Shown here in pieces: positions 61,904 to 64,000 of a stretch of 64,000 bases of DNA. Source of the DNA: Vulcanisaeta distributa JCM 11217. Lineage in GTDB: Archaea; Thermoproteota; Thermoprotei; Thermoproteales; Thermocladiaceae. The stretch covers positions 1-64,000 of the forward strand of contig NZ_BBBJ01000002.1 in NCBI RefSeq assembly GCF_001316005.1. Reading direction: 5' to 3'. The notes beneath the pieces are model-generated. The model saw only the letters and a list, made by a program, of their open reading frames with translations, searched no databases and was not told the origin of the DNA. The stretch's first letter is position 1. The number at the start of each line of letters is the position of its first letter. The translations under genes were made by a program, and so were the position numbers.

Positions 61904-64000
61904 GTGATTAGTAATAAGACGCTGCAGTTAATGTCTAGGCTTTTCACGGCAACTCTCTACCTGGCAATCTCCCTAATAGCATTCGTAATTGACTTCCCAT
62001 TCTACCCAGTACCAATTGCGCTACTTATTATTGCAGTGACCACGGCACTCGCCTACTCAGGGCATGTCAAGCTTGGCTTCGCAATCATGGCAATACTCCT
62101 AATACCGGCGCTGCTCTATGTTTATAAGTACGCGGCACTTGGTGTTCTGCTTCTCATATTAATCCTCCTAATACTGATTAGAGTCTTTGATTGGTTGGGT
62201 GTCGGCGTTGGTATGCTTGCTTGGGAATTCTCAATAATGCCAAACCCACTCTACGTTCTTTCAGTACCGCTAATACTAACTTCACCAAGTCTCACGATTG
62301 GAGTTACGAGGAGAGTAACGCCGCTTAAGTCGTTGATTACATTCCTAATACTATACATACCAACGTTACTGCTATTAAACGCTAACAACATGGTTGTTCC
62401 CTGGTTTGGCTACGTAAACGCAAACCTAGCACCACTGCAGTCGCTCACTATCAATTCAATAACGAGTGCGTTGAGTAGCATGGACGTGGGGGGGCTTTAC
62501 GGGCTGTCCCAGGCAATTGATAGAGTTTTTACCTGGACTAGCACTTACGTATTGCCGCCGATAATGGCATTGGCGGCTTACACGGCATATGTCATATCAA
62601 GTAGGTTGAGGTCGCATGACAATAAGGTGGTTAGGTTCCTCGCGCCTGCCATTGGCACGATGACGGCCTACGCGTTGATGACCTACCTACTATTTTATAT
62701 GAATCCGTACTTCGGGCTTTACCAGGGCATTGACGTTAATGCACTAATGCAGGGCTTATTGCCAGCCCTAGTCATAAGCCTCGCCATACTACCATTAATA
62801 ATGCATTTCAGGCTTGTTGAGATTAAGTTTGAGCAGGAGGAGAAGCAGTCGGTGGTTGCCCTTGAGCGGGGTTATCAATTAATCCTAAATAAGGATGAGC
62901 TTAAGTCGCTCGCAAGCGAGTGGGACAATGTGATTGGGCTTGATGACATTAAAAATGAGATAGAGACCTCAGTCATAACGCCACTCAGGGATGTTAAGCT
63001 ATCCCAGAAGTACGGTTTAATGCCAATACATGGGGTCCTCCTATTCGGTCCTCCTGGTGTTGGTAAGACAATGCTTGCGAGGGCAATAGCCGGTAAGTTG
63101 GGTTGGACGACAATAATCATGAACCTTGGAGAATTGCTCAGTAAGTATTATGGTGAGAGTGAGAATAGGCTAACCGAGCTTTTCAAGGCCGCCAGGAACT
63201 ACGCGCCATCAGTGATAATAATTGATGAGTTTGATGCCATTGGCAAGGCCAGGACTAGGTATGTGAGTGATGATGTTACGCCAAGACTATTAAATATTTT
63301 ACTTAGCGAGATGGATGGGATAACCAAGAGTAATGAGAATATTTTAGTAATTGGAACGACAAACCAGCCGGACCTCCTAGACCCCCCCGCACTGCTTAGG
63401 CCTGGTCGATTCGATAAGGTTATCTACGTGCCACCGCCCAATGAGGAGACCAGGGCTAGGATGTTTGAGGCGATGTTGAGGGGGGGCAAGCCTGTCCAGG
63501 GGGGGCCGATTGACTATGCAAGGCTTGCTAAGATGACTGATAGGTTCACGGGCGCGGACATAATGAATGTGGTTAGGACGGCCGTGCTTGAGTCGTTGAA
63601 GGATGGTAAGCCAATAACCCAGGAAAAGCTCGAGGAGATAATAAATAGGTATAAGCCGAGCCTCACGTATGACCTGCTGGAGAAGTACGATGCATTCAGG
63701 CTTCAGTATAGTAGGTTGAGAACCTATGGTAAGGCGCAGGTCGGTATTCCAGAGGTTACTTGGAATGACATTGGTGATCTTGAGGAGGTTAAGGAGGTCA
63801 TTAATAGGTATGTGATTGCCACGATGCAGAGGAGGGACGTACTTGAGAGGCTGGGTATTGAGCCAATACATGGAATTTTGCTCTTTGGTCCTCCAGGTGT
63901 TGGTAAGACCCTCGTTGCCAAGGCGACGGCTAATACGCTAAAGGCAAACTTCATAGAGCTTAATGGCGCCGAGTTGGCTAGGGCCGGGCCCGAGAGGGCT
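61904..64000 (+). CDS. Membrane-anchored tandem AAA+ ATPase, CDC48-like (3-prime end beyond window)
   Basis: GTG 61904, after TATA-like TTTTTAAAG (61873-61881), opens a frame that runs 699 codons to the window end. Residues 1-305 form many hydrophobic helices (about ten). Residues 330-600: first AAA module with GPPGVGKTMLARAIA, IIIDEFDAIGKAR, LDPPALLRPGRFDK (family LDPALLRPGRFD) and FTGADIMNVV. From about 620: second module with DIGDLEEVKEVI and FGPPGVGKTLVAKA. No zinc-protease motif is seen in the part present. Probably extracts or unfolds membrane proteins. G7 near 62490, 63480 and 63497; C7 near 63382. Confidence 0.9.
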   Translation, partial: MISNKTLQLMSRLFTATLYLAISLIAFVIDFPFYPVPIALLIIAVTTALAYSGHVKLGFAIMAILLIPALLYVYKYAALGVLLLILILLILIRVFDWLGVGVGMLAWEFSIMPNPLYVLSVPLILTSPSLTIGVTRRVTPLKSLITFLILYIPTLLLLNANNMVVPWFGYVNANLAPLQSLTINSITSALSSMDVGGLYGLSQAIDRVFTWTSTYVLPPIMALAAYTAYVISSRLRSHDNKVVRFLAPAIGTMTAYALMTYLLFYMNPYFGLYQGIDVNALMQGLLPALVISLAILPLIMHFRLVEIKFEQEEKQSVVALERGYQLILNKDELKSLASEWDNVIGLDDIKNEIETSVITPLRDVKLSQKYGLMPIHGVLLFGPPGVGKTMLARAIAGKLGWTTIIMNLGELLSKYYGESENRLTELFKAARNYAPSVIIIDEFDAIGKARTRYVSDDVTPRLLNILLSEMDGITKSNENILVIGTTNQPDLLDPPALLRPGRFDKVIYVPPPNEETRARMFEAMLRGGKPVQGGPIDYARLAKMTDRFTGADIMNVVRTAVLESLKDGKPITQEKLEEIINRYKPSLTYDLLEKYDAFRLQYSRLRTYGKAQVGIPEVTWNDIGDLEEVKEVINRYVIATMQRRDVLERLGIEPIHGILLFGPPGVGKTLVAKATANTLKANFIELNGAELARAGPERA

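Overview
The window looks like chromosome from a hyperthermophilic archaeon of the Thermoproteota, most likely the order Thermoproteales near Vulcanisaeta, Caldivirga or Thermocladium. The reasons are archaeal/eukaryal-type ribosomal proteins (L37e, L14e, L31e and an archaeal uS11), RadA, XPD helicase, Elp3, an archaeal-type GltX, GAPOR (ferredoxin-dependent glyceraldehyde-3-phosphate oxidation), a SAMP-like ubiquitin fold protein, TATA-box promoters with very short leaders, and a moderate GC content with AT-rich spacers. The genus is an inference from gene content and composition; no 16S rRNA is present.

Layout. 0-9 kb: a Pro/Gln-tailed membrane protein, XPD helicase, Elp3, a nitrilase-family amidase, an acyl-CoA dehydrogenase, a ferritin-VIT1 iron exporter fusion, a retropepsin-like gene and an AAA+ ATPase. 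9-27 kb: the four enzymes that turn histidine into glutamate (HutU, a HutG-like ureohydrolase, HutH, HutI), interleaved with an amino-acid permease, a decayed YeiH-type transporter in an AT-rich island, VapBC, superoxide dismutase, a CaCA exchanger, a dihydropteroate synthase-like gene, RpiA, an aminotransferase, threonine synthase and GltX. 27-31 kb: a glycan cluster (GlcNAc-1-P transferase family, epimerase, DUF354). 31-43 kb: UPF0282, L37e, CoA/acyl metabolism genes, a DUF169/C_GCAxxG/flavoprotein cluster, L14e, a sugar-acid dehydratase, DeoC and uS11. 43-51 kb: RadA, a radical SAM protein, a second AAA+ ATPase with a palindromic operator over its start codon, RibH, an ITPase, a hairpin-flanked AbrB-like cassette, a SWIM-finger protein and tRNA-Arg(GCG). 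51-64 kb: an aldolase, GAPOR, a CBS protein, a metallo-beta-lactamase exonuclease, SAM hydrolase, Ogt, SAMP, a Cgi121-like protein, nicotinate phosphoribosyltransferase, a THUMP protein, L31e and a membrane-anchored tandem-AAA ATPase cut by the window end.

The strongest pattern is in the base sequence itself. G or C runs of exactly seven bases occur more than a hundred times (about ten are eight bases), while runs of five or six are rare and mostly sit at frameshifts. Where a family is well enough known to judge, a 7-run usually adds one Gly or Pro to an invariant motif, as if a run of four had gained three bases. The same happens in the 5-prime acceptor strand of the tRNA, where pairing needs only four. 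About half of the genes also carry single-base gains or losses in short G/C runs, including radA, elp3, GAPOR and ribH. I therefore annotate each split gene as one feature and name the break. The simplest reading is a systematic consensus error in G/C homopolymers; a real tract-expansion process is the interesting alternative, and reads can decide.
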